Origin: Pseudomonadota bacterium | GTDB lineage: Bacteria; Myxococcota_A; Polyangia; Haliangiales; Haliangiaceae | DNA: 64,000 nucleotides | Assembly (NCBI GenBank): GCA_022360315.1 | Contig: JAKSDA010000597.1 | Span: forward strand, 1-64,000 | Direction of reading: 5' to 3' | Shown here: in pieces, positions 47,697 through 55,623 of the stretch | How the letters are laid out: every line of letters begins with the position of its first letter | Numbering within the stretch: position 1 is the first letter of the stretch | Made by a program: the position numbers and the translations under genes | The notes under the pieces: model-generated | Told to the model about the DNA's origin: nothing | The model's database searches: none | The model's input: only the letters and a program-made list of their open reading frames with translations

Positions 47697-48095
47697 TTAT
47701 TCGGCGAGTTTGGCCTTGAGCTGAGCCAGCCTGGCAGCATCGACGTTGCAGCCACCCAGGCCCTTGCAGGCATTCATGCCTGCACAGGCGTGTGGTTGGC
47801 CAGCTTTGTCGAGCGCCACGCCGGCCTTGGCGGCCAGCTCTTTGAGCTTGGCCGCATCCACTGCACAGCCGCCCAGGCCTTTGCAGGCATTCATGCCTGC
47901 GCAGCCGTGGATCTCCGAGTAGGTCGCGGCTGTGGCCGGTTTATCTGGTTTGGCCGCTGGAGCAGCTGATTTGTCCGGCCCTTTCTTGGCCTGGTCGGGC
48001 CCGGGATCCTCGGCCTTTCCGCAACTGGCACTGCCGAGCGCCAGTGCTCCGCCCAACAAACCGCTCACCGCCAGCTTTTTGATCTCGTTTTTCAT
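47697..48095 (-). CDS. Exported protein with duplicated Cys motif, probable MNIO substrate (bufferin-like)
   Basis: The protein has 132 residues. An N-terminal hydrophobic signal ends near ALGSASC, which may be a lipobox (the -3 residue is Ser, so this is uncertain). A Lys/Pro/Ala-rich spacer follows, then two nearly identical blocks, HGCAGMNACKGLGGC and HACAGMNACKGLGGC, each followed by VDAA(K/R)L and a helix. The six cysteines of the two blocks are the likely sites of modification by the adjacent DUF692 enzyme. The protein may act as a periplasmic or lipid-anchored copper chelator. ATG 48095 has AGGA 8 nt upstream; the frame extends to 48170 without a better start. First gene of the operon. 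Confidence 0.88.
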   Translation of the reverse strand: MKNEIKKLAVSGLLGGALALGSASCGKAEDPGPDQAKKGPDKSAAPAAKPDKPATAATYSEIHGCAGMNACKGLGGCAVDAAKLKELAAKAGVALDKAGQPHACAGMNACKGLGGCNVDAARLAQLKAKLAE

Positions 48096-48540
48096 GGCAT
48101 CGTCCTGAGCAATCTCACGAGGTGGTACGGACCGCTGCGGTCGCGATCGAACCGACCAGTTGGGGACCAACCCCCGGTCGCAATTCTACAGAATATTCGA
48201 CCGGGCCGCTGCAAGAGCGGCAGCCGGCACCCTACCCCGAATCTATCTATTGATTTTCATTGATTCCAGATTGATACCAACGGTCTTTGGCGGCTACTCC
48301 TCGCCACTGCAACCAAGCGGAATAGAACGATCTTTCCGCATTGCACACAGTTGTCAATCTGTACACCTTGCACCCACAAACGAGCCCCCACAAACGAGCA
48401 CCCACAAACAATGTGTAGCAAAGACCGGCCGGAGCGGTTTGCGCCAGCTCGGCGCTCTCGCCAAAACTTGTCAACAACTCGTTTTCATTGGCAAGATCGC
48501 ACAGAACCGGCCGGTTTGAGCACGGTCACTGCGGTTCTGT
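48096..48540. other. Intergenic region upstream of the MNIO operon
   Basis: No gene is supported in this 445-bp gap. A near-palindrome CGGTCGCGATCGAACCG (48138-48154) lies about 45 bp upstream of the precursor start and might be an operator. Three tandem 14-bp copies related to ACCCACAAACGAGC lie at 48372-48413. The stretch is AT-richer than its neighbours. Confidence 0.45.
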
Positions 48541-48885
48541 TTATCCGGCGAGAGTGCGCAGCGCTGCCAGCGTTTCTTCGGGCTCGGGACGGACTGTATA
48601 GTCCGCAGCAGCGTCGGCGTAGTGGATCGTTCCTCCGGTATCGACCACAAAACGAGCTGGCATCGGAAGGGTCCAGCTGTCATCGCCGTTGTTCGCTGGC
48701 AGGTCGATGCGCAAGCCGTCTCGGTATACCCTGCGCAGTTCGTCCGAGAACGAATACACCAAACCTAGCGTTTCGGCGCAGCGATTGCTGGGATCCGAGA
48801 GAATTACGAAACATCGAAAAACAGGATGACGCAGTAGATCATGATACGTCGGCAGGTCGCATGAATAATAATCACCTATCGGCAA
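48541..48885 (-). pseudogene. Truncated peroxiredoxin-like protein (C-terminal part)
   Basis: The 114-residue frame matches the second half of AhpC/TSA-type peroxiredoxin-like proteins: FVILSDPSNRCAETLGLVYSF, then LRIDLPANNGDDSWTLPMPARFVVD and a GTIHYADAAADYTVRPEPEE tail. The N-terminal half of the thioredoxin fold, with the peroxidatic CxxC or TxxC site, is missing. The only start is a TTG, and the DNA beyond 48885 is AT-rich without a continuing match. It is most simply read as a broken gene left by deletion or rearrangement next to the AT-rich gap. Confidence 0.65.
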
Positions 48886-49418
48886 TCAGATATCTATATA
48901 CCGTGATTATGGCCAATCAAATATCTGTTTTAGCTATTGCGATGGCGAGCAAGCGGGCACCAAAGCGAGTGAGCAAGCAAACAAACAACGCGATGACTGA
49001 GAGTTTTGGCTGGCCAGGAGCGTCGGTTCTCGATTGCGACCCTTGATGACGAGCCGCATGGCTCGGCACGGCGAACGCAGGATGCGGAACAAGCTCTGTC
49101 GCTCGATTATTCTGGTCACGAAACGAGTGTATTGTCCAACCACATATTGGTGACGGGGCTTTTGCTCGACGGGCATCGCCAGCGACGGCGTGACAGTGGC
49201 AGCTGGTGGCGGAAAAAAAGTGGAAGGTTTGCTGGGGGCGCGACGTGTATGTGTCGCGATGCAGTAACCACGAGGGGTCGATGACCCCGCAGCCGCGCGA
49301 GTCGGAAGCGGCTACTGCGCGCGATCAGAGCAACCGATTGTCGCGGGGCGGACCATTGTGCCCACAGCCCGCGACGCATGTCTGAACTACCAAACGCCAA
49401 CCCGATTGAGCGAGCACC
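48886..49418. other. Intergenic region upstream of the Pls-type synthetase
   Basis: No gene is supported in 533 bp. The left 75 bp are strongly AT-rich, with ATCAGATATCT and ATCAAATATCT as similar copies and an AGATATCT palindrome. The middle is low-complexity (AGCGAG/CAAGC/AAAC runs). The region probably holds the promoter of the synthetase and a past rearrangement point. Confidence 0.4.
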
Positions 49419-52400
49419 ATGAATCTCAAATACCTCTCGCCCACGATCGAAAAACGAGTACTACCAGGCTTGGGTCCGGTAGCGGCCGGGCAACCAGTCG
49501 ACATCAGACTGGACGATTGCAGCGTGCCGACCCCGGCTGCCGGCAATTCGCCTGTCCACTGCTTGCATCAGATTTTCGAACAGGTCGCAGATGCCTCGCC
49601 GGGCAGCGTCGCAGTGGTCTGCGATGGCGCGAGCTTGACCTACCGCGAGCTCGATCGCCGTGCAAACCAGCTGGCGCGCTATTTGCGCGGTCGGGGGGTT
49701 GGCACTGGCGAGTTCGTGGCCCTGTACATGGAACGCTCCCTCGACGCTGTGATCGGCATTTTGGCGGTATTGAAGGCGGGAGCTGCGTATGTTCCCCTAG
49801 AACCGACCGTACCGGTCGAGCGCATTCGGCACATCCTCGGCAACTGCGCTGCTCGATTCGCGCTTTGCCACGACGCGCACGCCGACCGTCTCAGCGGCAC
49901 TTCTGTGCAATCGGTGCTGCGGCTGGATGGCGAATCCGCCCGCATCGCCAACTGCGATGACAACCGTCTGCCCGCAACAGCCGTGGACGTGACTCCCGAG
50001 CATCTCTGCTATGTCCTTTACACCTCGGGATCCACCGGGCGGCCCAAGGGCGTGATGACTCGACACCGCAATGCAGTGGCCTTTGTCCGCGCCTTTGACG
50101 AGGTTGTGGGGATCACTGCTGAGGATCGGGTATTTCAGGGGTTCTCGCTCGGGTTTGATGGGTCTGTCGAAGAATTCTGGATGGCCTTCTCCAACGGAGC
50201 GAGGCTGGTGGTGCCGCCACCGCAAAGCGCCAAGGTTGGCAACGACGTCGGCCAGATCATCGAGCGCGAGGGGGTCACGGTATACTCGACCGTACCCACG
50301 GCACTATCGATGATCACGTTGCCGCTCAGCACGGTGCGTCTGGTCATCGTCAGCGGCGAGGCCTGTTCCGAAGAAGTGGTCGGCAACTGGGCGGTGGGTG
50401 GTCGGCGCATGCTCAACGTGTACGGGCCGACCGAGACCACGGTCAACGCCACGGTTGCGGAGTGCAAACCCGGCCGGCCGGTCACCATTGGCCAGCCGCT
50501 GTCCGGCTACCACATCCGCGTGTTGGACCAGGATCAGTGTCCGACTCGGGTCGGCACACCGGGTGAGCTCTATATCGGCGGCGTGGGAGTCGCGCACGGT
50601 TATATGAACGAGCCAGAACTCACTGCGCACCATTTTGTCGACATGGACGGAGAGGTGTATTACCGCACCGGGGATCTGGTCACTATGCGACACGACGGCC
50701 AGCTGCTCTTTCATCACCGCATCGACAGTCAGGTCAAAATCCGCGGTTTCCGCGTCGAGCTCACCGAGATCGAGCAAGTACTGGCCGAACACCCGGCGGT
50801 TCAGACGGCGGTAGTACTCGTGCATGAAGAGGACGGTGCTCAAACCCTGGCCGCGTATGCGACCCGTTCGGGCGATGAGTGGGACCTCTCGGAACTCTTT
50901 ACACACCTGTCACAGCGGTTGCCGCCGTACATGATACCGGCCACTCTGGATCGTGTGGAAACGTTTCCCCGCCTGTCCAGCGGCAAGATCAACCGCCGGG
51001 CCCTGCCCGCCCCGACCACGCCGCTGGTGCGGTACAATCGGACCATCGAGGTGCCTCGTTGCCCGGCAGAGGCCGAGGTTCTGGACATCGTGCAGGCGGT
51101 GTTCAAGGTGTCGCCGATTTCGATCCGCGACGACTTTTTCACCGATCTGGGGGGGTATTCGCTCCTGGTTGCCCGGCTCGTGTCCCGTCTGCGCGCCGCT
51201 CTCGGCGTCGACGTGGCACTGCGAGATGTCTACGGCCACGCCACGGTGGCCAAACTCGCCGCCCTGATCTCTGCCCGTACCGCCCGGCGCCACAAGGAGC
51301 GCCAGCGCAAGGTGCCAACGGCCCGGGACGTGGCCGCCGAGCAGCCCGGCTGGACGCGAGGTCTGTGTCACGGCGCCCAGGCCATCTCGATCGGATTGCT
51401 GTACAGCCTGGCTGCGGCGCCGTATCTCGCCCTTCTCTTGCCCTGGGTTGCGGTCTGGTGTGGTGAGATGTCGACCGGGGTGGCCCTGTGGATTTCCGGC
51501 CTCACTGCGACTGTGGGCTATCCCATCCAGCTCCTCGTCGGCATCGCGCTCAAATGGATCGTCGTGGGTCGATACCGACCCGGGCGTTATCCATTGTGGG
51601 GAATGCAGTATTTCCGCTGGTGGTTTGGCATCAGGATAACGACCCTCGCGGGCGCTGGCATGCTCGCGGGTACACCGTTGATGTCGCTCTACTACAGGCT
51701 GATGGGCGCTCGAATTGGCCGCGGCTGCGTGCTGGATACCGCATTGTGCGGTGCCTTCGATCTGATCAGCATTGGCGACGATAGCAGTATTGGAGCCGAG
51801 ACCCAGCTTTTGGGTTATCGCGTCGAAGATGGCATTCTTCAGCTCGGCCGGGTCGACATTGGCGCCCGGTGTTTTGTGGGTATCCACTGCGCTGTGGGGC
51901 TCGATTCCTCCATGGCCGACGACTGCCGGCTCGACGACCTATCGCTTCTGGCCGACGGCCAGCATTTGACCGCTGGAACATCGGTACGCGGCGCCCCGGC
52001 GAGGCCGGCGCAGGTGCGTGTTCCGTCGGCCATTCGATCGGCCGATGGCAGGGCCCGACCGGACATACCCCGGCCGGTGATGGCTGTGCTGCACTATGTG
52101 GGCATCCATCTGGTTGGCCTGTGCGTCGCGATGGCGGCGGCATCCAGCTTCGCGCTGCTGGCCTGGGCGTTTGCCGCCGGTGGCCTGATCGGGGCTTTTC
52201 TGGCTGGCCCGCTCGCCGCCATTGCGTTTGCGTGTACCCTGGCCTTTGTGCTGGCCGCGACCCGGCGGATGGTTCTGCCCCGGGCAGAGCCGGGCGTATA
52301 CAGCACGCATTCGTTCTTTTATCTGCGCAAGTGGTTTGCCGACCTCCTGGTCAGCGCGAGCCGCCGCCTGTTGCGCCCGGTGTATACGACCATTTATCTG

Positions 52401-53558
52401 CCGCCGCTCTTGCGCCTTTTCGGCGCCCGGATCGGCCCGCGAGCAGAGATCTCGACCGTGTCGCAGATTTCCCCCGAGCTGACCATGATCGGAGAAGAGA
52501 GCTTTTTTGCCGACGGCTCGATGGTGGGCGGTCGGCGCGTGTTTCGCGGCCAGTTGCAGCTCGAGCCATGCCGCATTGGCAGACGCAGTTTCGTCGGCAA
52601 CAATGCCATCCTGCCGACCGGCTCGTCACTCGGCGACGGATGTCTCCTCGGCTGCCTGTCCGCCCCGCCCGATCCGCCCGGGACCACTGCGGACGGAACC
52701 GAGTGGCTCGGTTCACCCAGTTTTGCCTTGCCCCACCGCAAGAAGGTCGAGGGGTTTAGCGAGTCGGTCACCCATCGCCCCACCCCTCGACTGTACGCCC
52801 TGCGCCTGTGCATCGACGCTCTGCGCATCGTCATTCCCGGCACCATTGCGGCGTGGCAATTCGTTGCCCTGGTGGCCATTTTCGCGGCCCTTTTGCCCGG
52901 CTCGCCCGGCCCATTGCTCGCCGCCTTGCCGCTCTTGACACCGGCCCTCGCCGCTGTGGGGATCGTTCTGGTGGCAGCGGTCAAATGGTTGCTCATGGGC
53001 CGTTTTGAGCCGACCATTCGCCCGTTGTGGTCGGTGTATGTCTGGCTGAATGAAACCGTAAACGGGGCCTACGAGTCGATCGTGGCGCCTGCCCTCGGCC
53101 CGTTACTGGGCACTCCCTTTTGCGCCACTGTCCTGCGCATGCTGGGCTGCCACATCGGCAAGGGCTGTTATATCGAAACCACGCTCTTTTCAGAATTCGA
53201 TCTGGTGCGGGTGGGCAATTACGCTGCGCTGAACGCCGGGGTCGTGGTGCAAAACCATCTTTTCGAGGATAGGATCATGAAGTCATCGACCCTGACCATT
53301 GGCGACAACTGCTCGATCGGCAACATGGCGGTGGTCTTGTACGACACCGACATGGCAGAAGCGGCCTCGCTGGCCCCCTTATCGCTTTTGATGAAGGGAG
53401 AAACCCTGCCCTCCCATTCCCGCTGGCTGGGCATTCCCACCATGGAAGCTGGCCCGGACAGCGCATTGTTGCATGACGACGAAGAAACCCCCGCGGCTGG
53501 GCCATCTGAAGAACACGCTCGCGCCAGGGCCGTCGCATCATGCACCGGAACCACGTGA
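49419..53558 (+). CDS. Pls/PosA-type non-ribosomal poly-amino-acid synthetase
   Basis: The protein has 1379 residues. An adenylation domain (about 45-535: YTSGSTGRPKGVM, GFDGSVEEFWMAF, YGPTETTVN, YRTGDL, SSGKINRRALP) is followed by a carrier domain with phosphopantetheine Ser581 (DLGGYSLL). Then comes the TIGR02353-type terminal part: three pairs of membrane helices with hexapeptide-repeat, acyltransferase-like segments (GARIGRGCVLDTALCGAFDLISIG and later copies). This is the architecture of epsilon-poly-L-lysine synthetase Pls, which has no condensation domain and builds isopeptide homopolymers of a basic amino acid. The monomer cannot be fixed by eye; Glu in the substrate-pocket segment would suit a basic one. 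The end overlaps the C45-type gene by 19 bp. Confidence 0.92.
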   Translation: MNLKYLSPTIEKRVLPGLGPVAAGQPVDIRLDDCSVPTPAAGNSPVHCLHQIFEQVADASPGSVAVVCDGASLTYRELDRRANQLARYLRGRGVGTGEFVALYMERSLDAVIGILAVLKAGAAYVPLEPTVPVERIRHILGNCAARFALCHDAHADRLSGTSVQSVLRLDGESARIANCDDNRLPATAVDVTPEHLCYVLYTSGSTGRPKGVMTRHRNAVAFVRAFDEVVGITAEDRVFQGFSLGFDGSVEEFWMAFSNGARLVVPPPQSAKVGNDVGQIIEREGVTVYSTVPTALSMITLPLSTVRLVIVSGEACSEEVVGNWAVGGRRMLNVYGPTETTVNATVAECKPGRPVTIGQPLSGYHIRVLDQDQCPTRVGTPGELYIGGVGVAHGYMNEPELTAHHFVDMDGEVYYRTGDLVTMRHDGQLLFHHRIDSQVKIRGFRVELTEIEQVLAEHPAVQTAVVLVHEEDGAQTLAAYATRSGDEWDLSELFTHLSQRLPPYMIPATLDRVETFPRLSSGKINRRALPAPTTPLVRYNRTIEVPRCPAEAEVLDIVQAVFKVSPISIRDDFFTDLGGYSLLVARLVSRLRAALGVDVALRDVYGHATVAKLAALISARTARRHKERQRKVPTARDVAAEQPGWTRGLCHGAQAISIGLLYSLAAAPYLALLLPWVAVWCGEMSTGVALWISGLTATVGYPIQLLVGIALKWIVVGRYRPGRYPLWGMQYFRWWFGIRITTLAGAGMLAGTPLMSLYYRLMGARIGRGCVLDTALCGAFDLISIGDDSSIGAETQLLGYRVEDGILQLGRVDIGARCFVGIHCAVGLDSSMADDCRLDDLSLLADGQHLTAGTSVRGAPARPAQVRVPSAIRSADGRARPDIPRPVMAVLHYVGIHLVGLCVAMAAASSFALLAWAFAAGGLIGAFLAGPLAAIAFACTLAFVLAATRRMVLPRAEPGVYSTHSFFYLRKWFADLLVSASRRLLRPVYTTIYLPPLLRLFGARIGPRAEISTVSQISPELTMIGEESFFADGSMVGGRRVFRGQLQLEPCRIGRRSFVGNNAILPTGSSLGDGCLLGCLSAPPDPPGTTADGTEWLGSPSFALPHRKKVEGFSESVTHRPTPRLYALRLCIDALRIVIPGTIAAWQFVALVAIFAALLPGSPGPLLAALPLLTPALAAVGIVLVAAVKWLLMGRFEPTIRPLWSVYVWLNETVNGAYESIVAPALGPLLGTPFCATVLRMLGCHIGKGCYIETTLFSEFDLVRVGNYAALNAGVVVQNHLFEDRIMKSSTLTIGDNCSIGNMAVVLYDTDMAEAASLAPLSLLMKGETLPSHSRWLGIPTMEAGPDSALLHDDEETPAAGPSEEHARARAVASCTGTT

Positions 53559-54625
53559 TCATCGAGGCCAGCTCGGGCCGAGAAATGGGTCGCAAGATGG
53601 GCCGCCATTTCGCTGTTCTCGCCCACCAGGCTGTCGAATGGGCTCGGGCCGACGCCCCTGCCCTGTGGCGAACGCTCGCCCCGGTGGCCCGCCGCTGTCT
53701 GGAGGAAAGCGAGCGGACAGCGCCGCACCTGATCGAGGAGATGCGCGGGTATGCCGAGGGGGCCGGGCTGCATTTCGACGATTACTGGTTATTGAACCTG
53801 GAGGACGAGTTCGCCGAAACAGAACGTTGCACGACCATTGTCACCAACCAGGGCGGACTGGTCGGCCACAGCGAAGACTGGGACCCCGCGATCGCCCATC
53901 ACGTCTTTGTGCTCGAGCGACGACTGGCCGGGCTCACCACCTTCGAACTTTACTACGCTAACACGCCGGGCGGCAATGCCCTATCGATCAACAGCTGGGG
54001 ACTGTGCCAGGCGATCAATTCTCTTCCTCACCGGCGAGTGCGCGCGGGTGTACCGCGCAATATCGTGGCGCGCTGGCTGTCCGACAGTGCCGGCGACCGA
54101 GCGACTCTCGCCCAGCTGGCCGGCTGGCGCCGATGCTCTGGCTACAGCCATACCCTGGTCGACCGGGATGGCGACACCACCTGCATCGAGAGCACGGCGA
54201 CCGCGATCGTCACCGATCGCGTAGATCTGCCTTTTGTCCACACCAATCACATTCTGTCCCGGCTGCTATCAGCCGGACAGCCGGCGATTGGCTCGGCCCG
54301 AGGTCCCGGCCAGCAAGGCGAGGCCGAGTTTGTATCGGACCGAGCGGCTCGATCGGACGCTCACGACACCGAGAGCAGTCTCGGCCGCTACCGGGCCGCA
54401 GTCGACCAGGTGCGGCCGACAATGACCGTTCAGGACATGCAAACCTTGCTGGACAACCGTGCCGGCCAGCCGATCGGGGTGCGCAACCCGGACACGGTGG
54501 CCAGCATTGTCATCGACCGGCCAGGCCGGCGCGCCCTGGTCTGGCTGGCGCAAGAGCCCAGCGCTGGCTGGGTCGCCTACGACCTGAATTTTCTGCAGCC
54601 CGCACCGCGCCACCAGGGCTGGTAG
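53540..54625 (+). CDS. C45-type Ntn acyltransferase/peptidase (acyl-CoA:6-APA acyltransferase-like)
   Basis: The protein has 361 residues. The N-terminal GREMGRKMGRHF segment, the autocatalytic site with nucleophile Cys97 (ETERCTTIV), and downstream GHSEDWDP, NSWGLCQAINSLP and HTNHIL segments follow the C45/AAT pattern, in which the chain cleaves itself before Cys and the new N-terminal Cys attacks amide bonds. The ATG lies 19 bp inside the synthetase frame, so the two are coupled. It may trim, release or acylate the polymer, or protect the host by hydrolysing it; which of these is not shown by sequence. No signal peptide, so it is cytoplasmic. Confidence 0.88.
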   Translation: MHRNHVIIEASSGREMGRKMGRHFAVLAHQAVEWARADAPALWRTLAPVARRCLEESERTAPHLIEEMRGYAEGAGLHFDDYWLLNLEDEFAETERCTTIVTNQGGLVGHSEDWDPAIAHHVFVLERRLAGLTTFELYYANTPGGNALSINSWGLCQAINSLPHRRVRAGVPRNIVARWLSDSAGDRATLAQLAGWRRCSGYSHTLVDRDGDTTCIESTATAIVTDRVDLPFVHTNHILSRLLSAGQPAIGSARGPGQQGEAEFVSDRAARSDAHDTESSLGRYRAAVDQVRPTMTVQDMQTLLDNRAGQPIGVRNPDTVASIVIDRPGRRALVWLAQEPSAGWVAYDLNFLQPAPRHQGW

Positions 54626-54744
54626 CCAGGCCCCGAGCACACTGGCCGCTCTACGGGGAGTTATGGCAGACAGCCTGGTATGCTGGTCGCGCGCATTCGG
54701 GATGGAATTCGATATCCCGGACCAAACCGTGTACGCTGCAGCCC

Positions 54745-55164
54745 ATGGAGACACTGACCGATCTACAGGGCACACGTTGGGCGGGAAAGGCGGAGCTATG
54801 GCTGGATCCCCTCGGAGACAAGGCCGAGCGCAGCGACTGCACAATTGCGGTTGAAGCTGACGTCGTGCGGTACACCTGGAGCCACGAGGGCAAAGCTCAC
54901 CAGGGAAGCATCAGATTGCGCGATGATGGTGCGGACTTCACCGACAGTTGGCACCAACCCGAGCCAATGAAGTGCGATCGAGTCCTCGGCGCCTGGGGAC
55001 TGCTTCAAGTACTGGGCACCTATGGTCCCCAGTCCGATTGGGGCTGGCGTACGAGATTGAGTCTGCGCACCCCGACCGGCGAGCTGGTCCTTCAAATGAC
55101 CAACATTGCTCCCTGGGGAGAGGAGGCCCGCGCTGTGCGCATGGTCTGTGCTCGAGTGGAGTAG
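54745..55164 (+). CDS. Small beta-barrel-like protein, function unknown (DUF1579-like)
   Basis: The protein has 139 residues and begins METLTDLQGTRWAGKAELWLDP. Regular beta strands, a TDSWHQPEPMKCD segment and a WGWRTRL strand suggest a calycin-like or DUF1579-like fold, but no signature residue of a named enzyme is seen. It has no signal peptide. It lies 119 bp after the C45 gene on the same strand and could belong to the same transcript. Confidence 0.65.
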   Translation: METLTDLQGTRWAGKAELWLDPLGDKAERSDCTIAVEADVVRYTWSHEGKAHQGSIRLRDDGADFTDSWHQPEPMKCDRVLGAWGLLQVLGTYGPQSDWGWRTRLSLRTPTGELVLQMTNIAPWGEEARAVRMVCARVE

Positions 55165-55623
55165 TTGCCTCCGGTACAGGGCCTGCCTGATAGCCGACCG
55201 CCATTTCGCCATTTGATCGGCGGTCAGAACGAGCGTCGTGAATGCGCACAATCCAATCGACCCAATATCCACATCTGTGCACCGACACCGGCGGGAATCG
55301 TTGGAGCCCGACTCCATTGCCAACCTGATCGACCGCGTATCCGTCCGGGCTGATATTCCGGCCGCAGTCATAGCTGGCCAGTTCGGTGGACAAGACCGAC
55401 CGGACAGCGGCCTCATCGGAATGCGCGCTGCGCGCGATGGCAGCAACCCGGCCGGCGCATATGACCCCCTCCGGTGGAGCAGAGCAAGAGCCAGTTCCTA
55501 CACCAATTGAATACAATAATGGTAATGCCGTAGGTTTTGTTTCTGCTCGTATCCCAGTAGGTGCCGTGCGAGATGATGAGCATCCTCTGAAATCAAAGGA
55601 ACTCTCGTCGGCCCGAGTCCGGG
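55165..55623. other. Intergenic region, no gene supported
   Basis: The 459-bp gap between the DUF1579-like gene and the convergent carboxypeptidase-regulatory protein holds only weak frames on both strands, such as a 90-codon plus frame at 55238-55510 without a ribosome site or recognisable product. The right 120 bp are AT-richer. No terminator hairpin with a T-run is clear. Confidence 0.4.

Noticed and set aside
55238..55510. Plus-strand 90-codon frame in the gap after the DUF1579-like gene
   Set aside because: No ribosome site, no motif and an equally long frame on the other strand.
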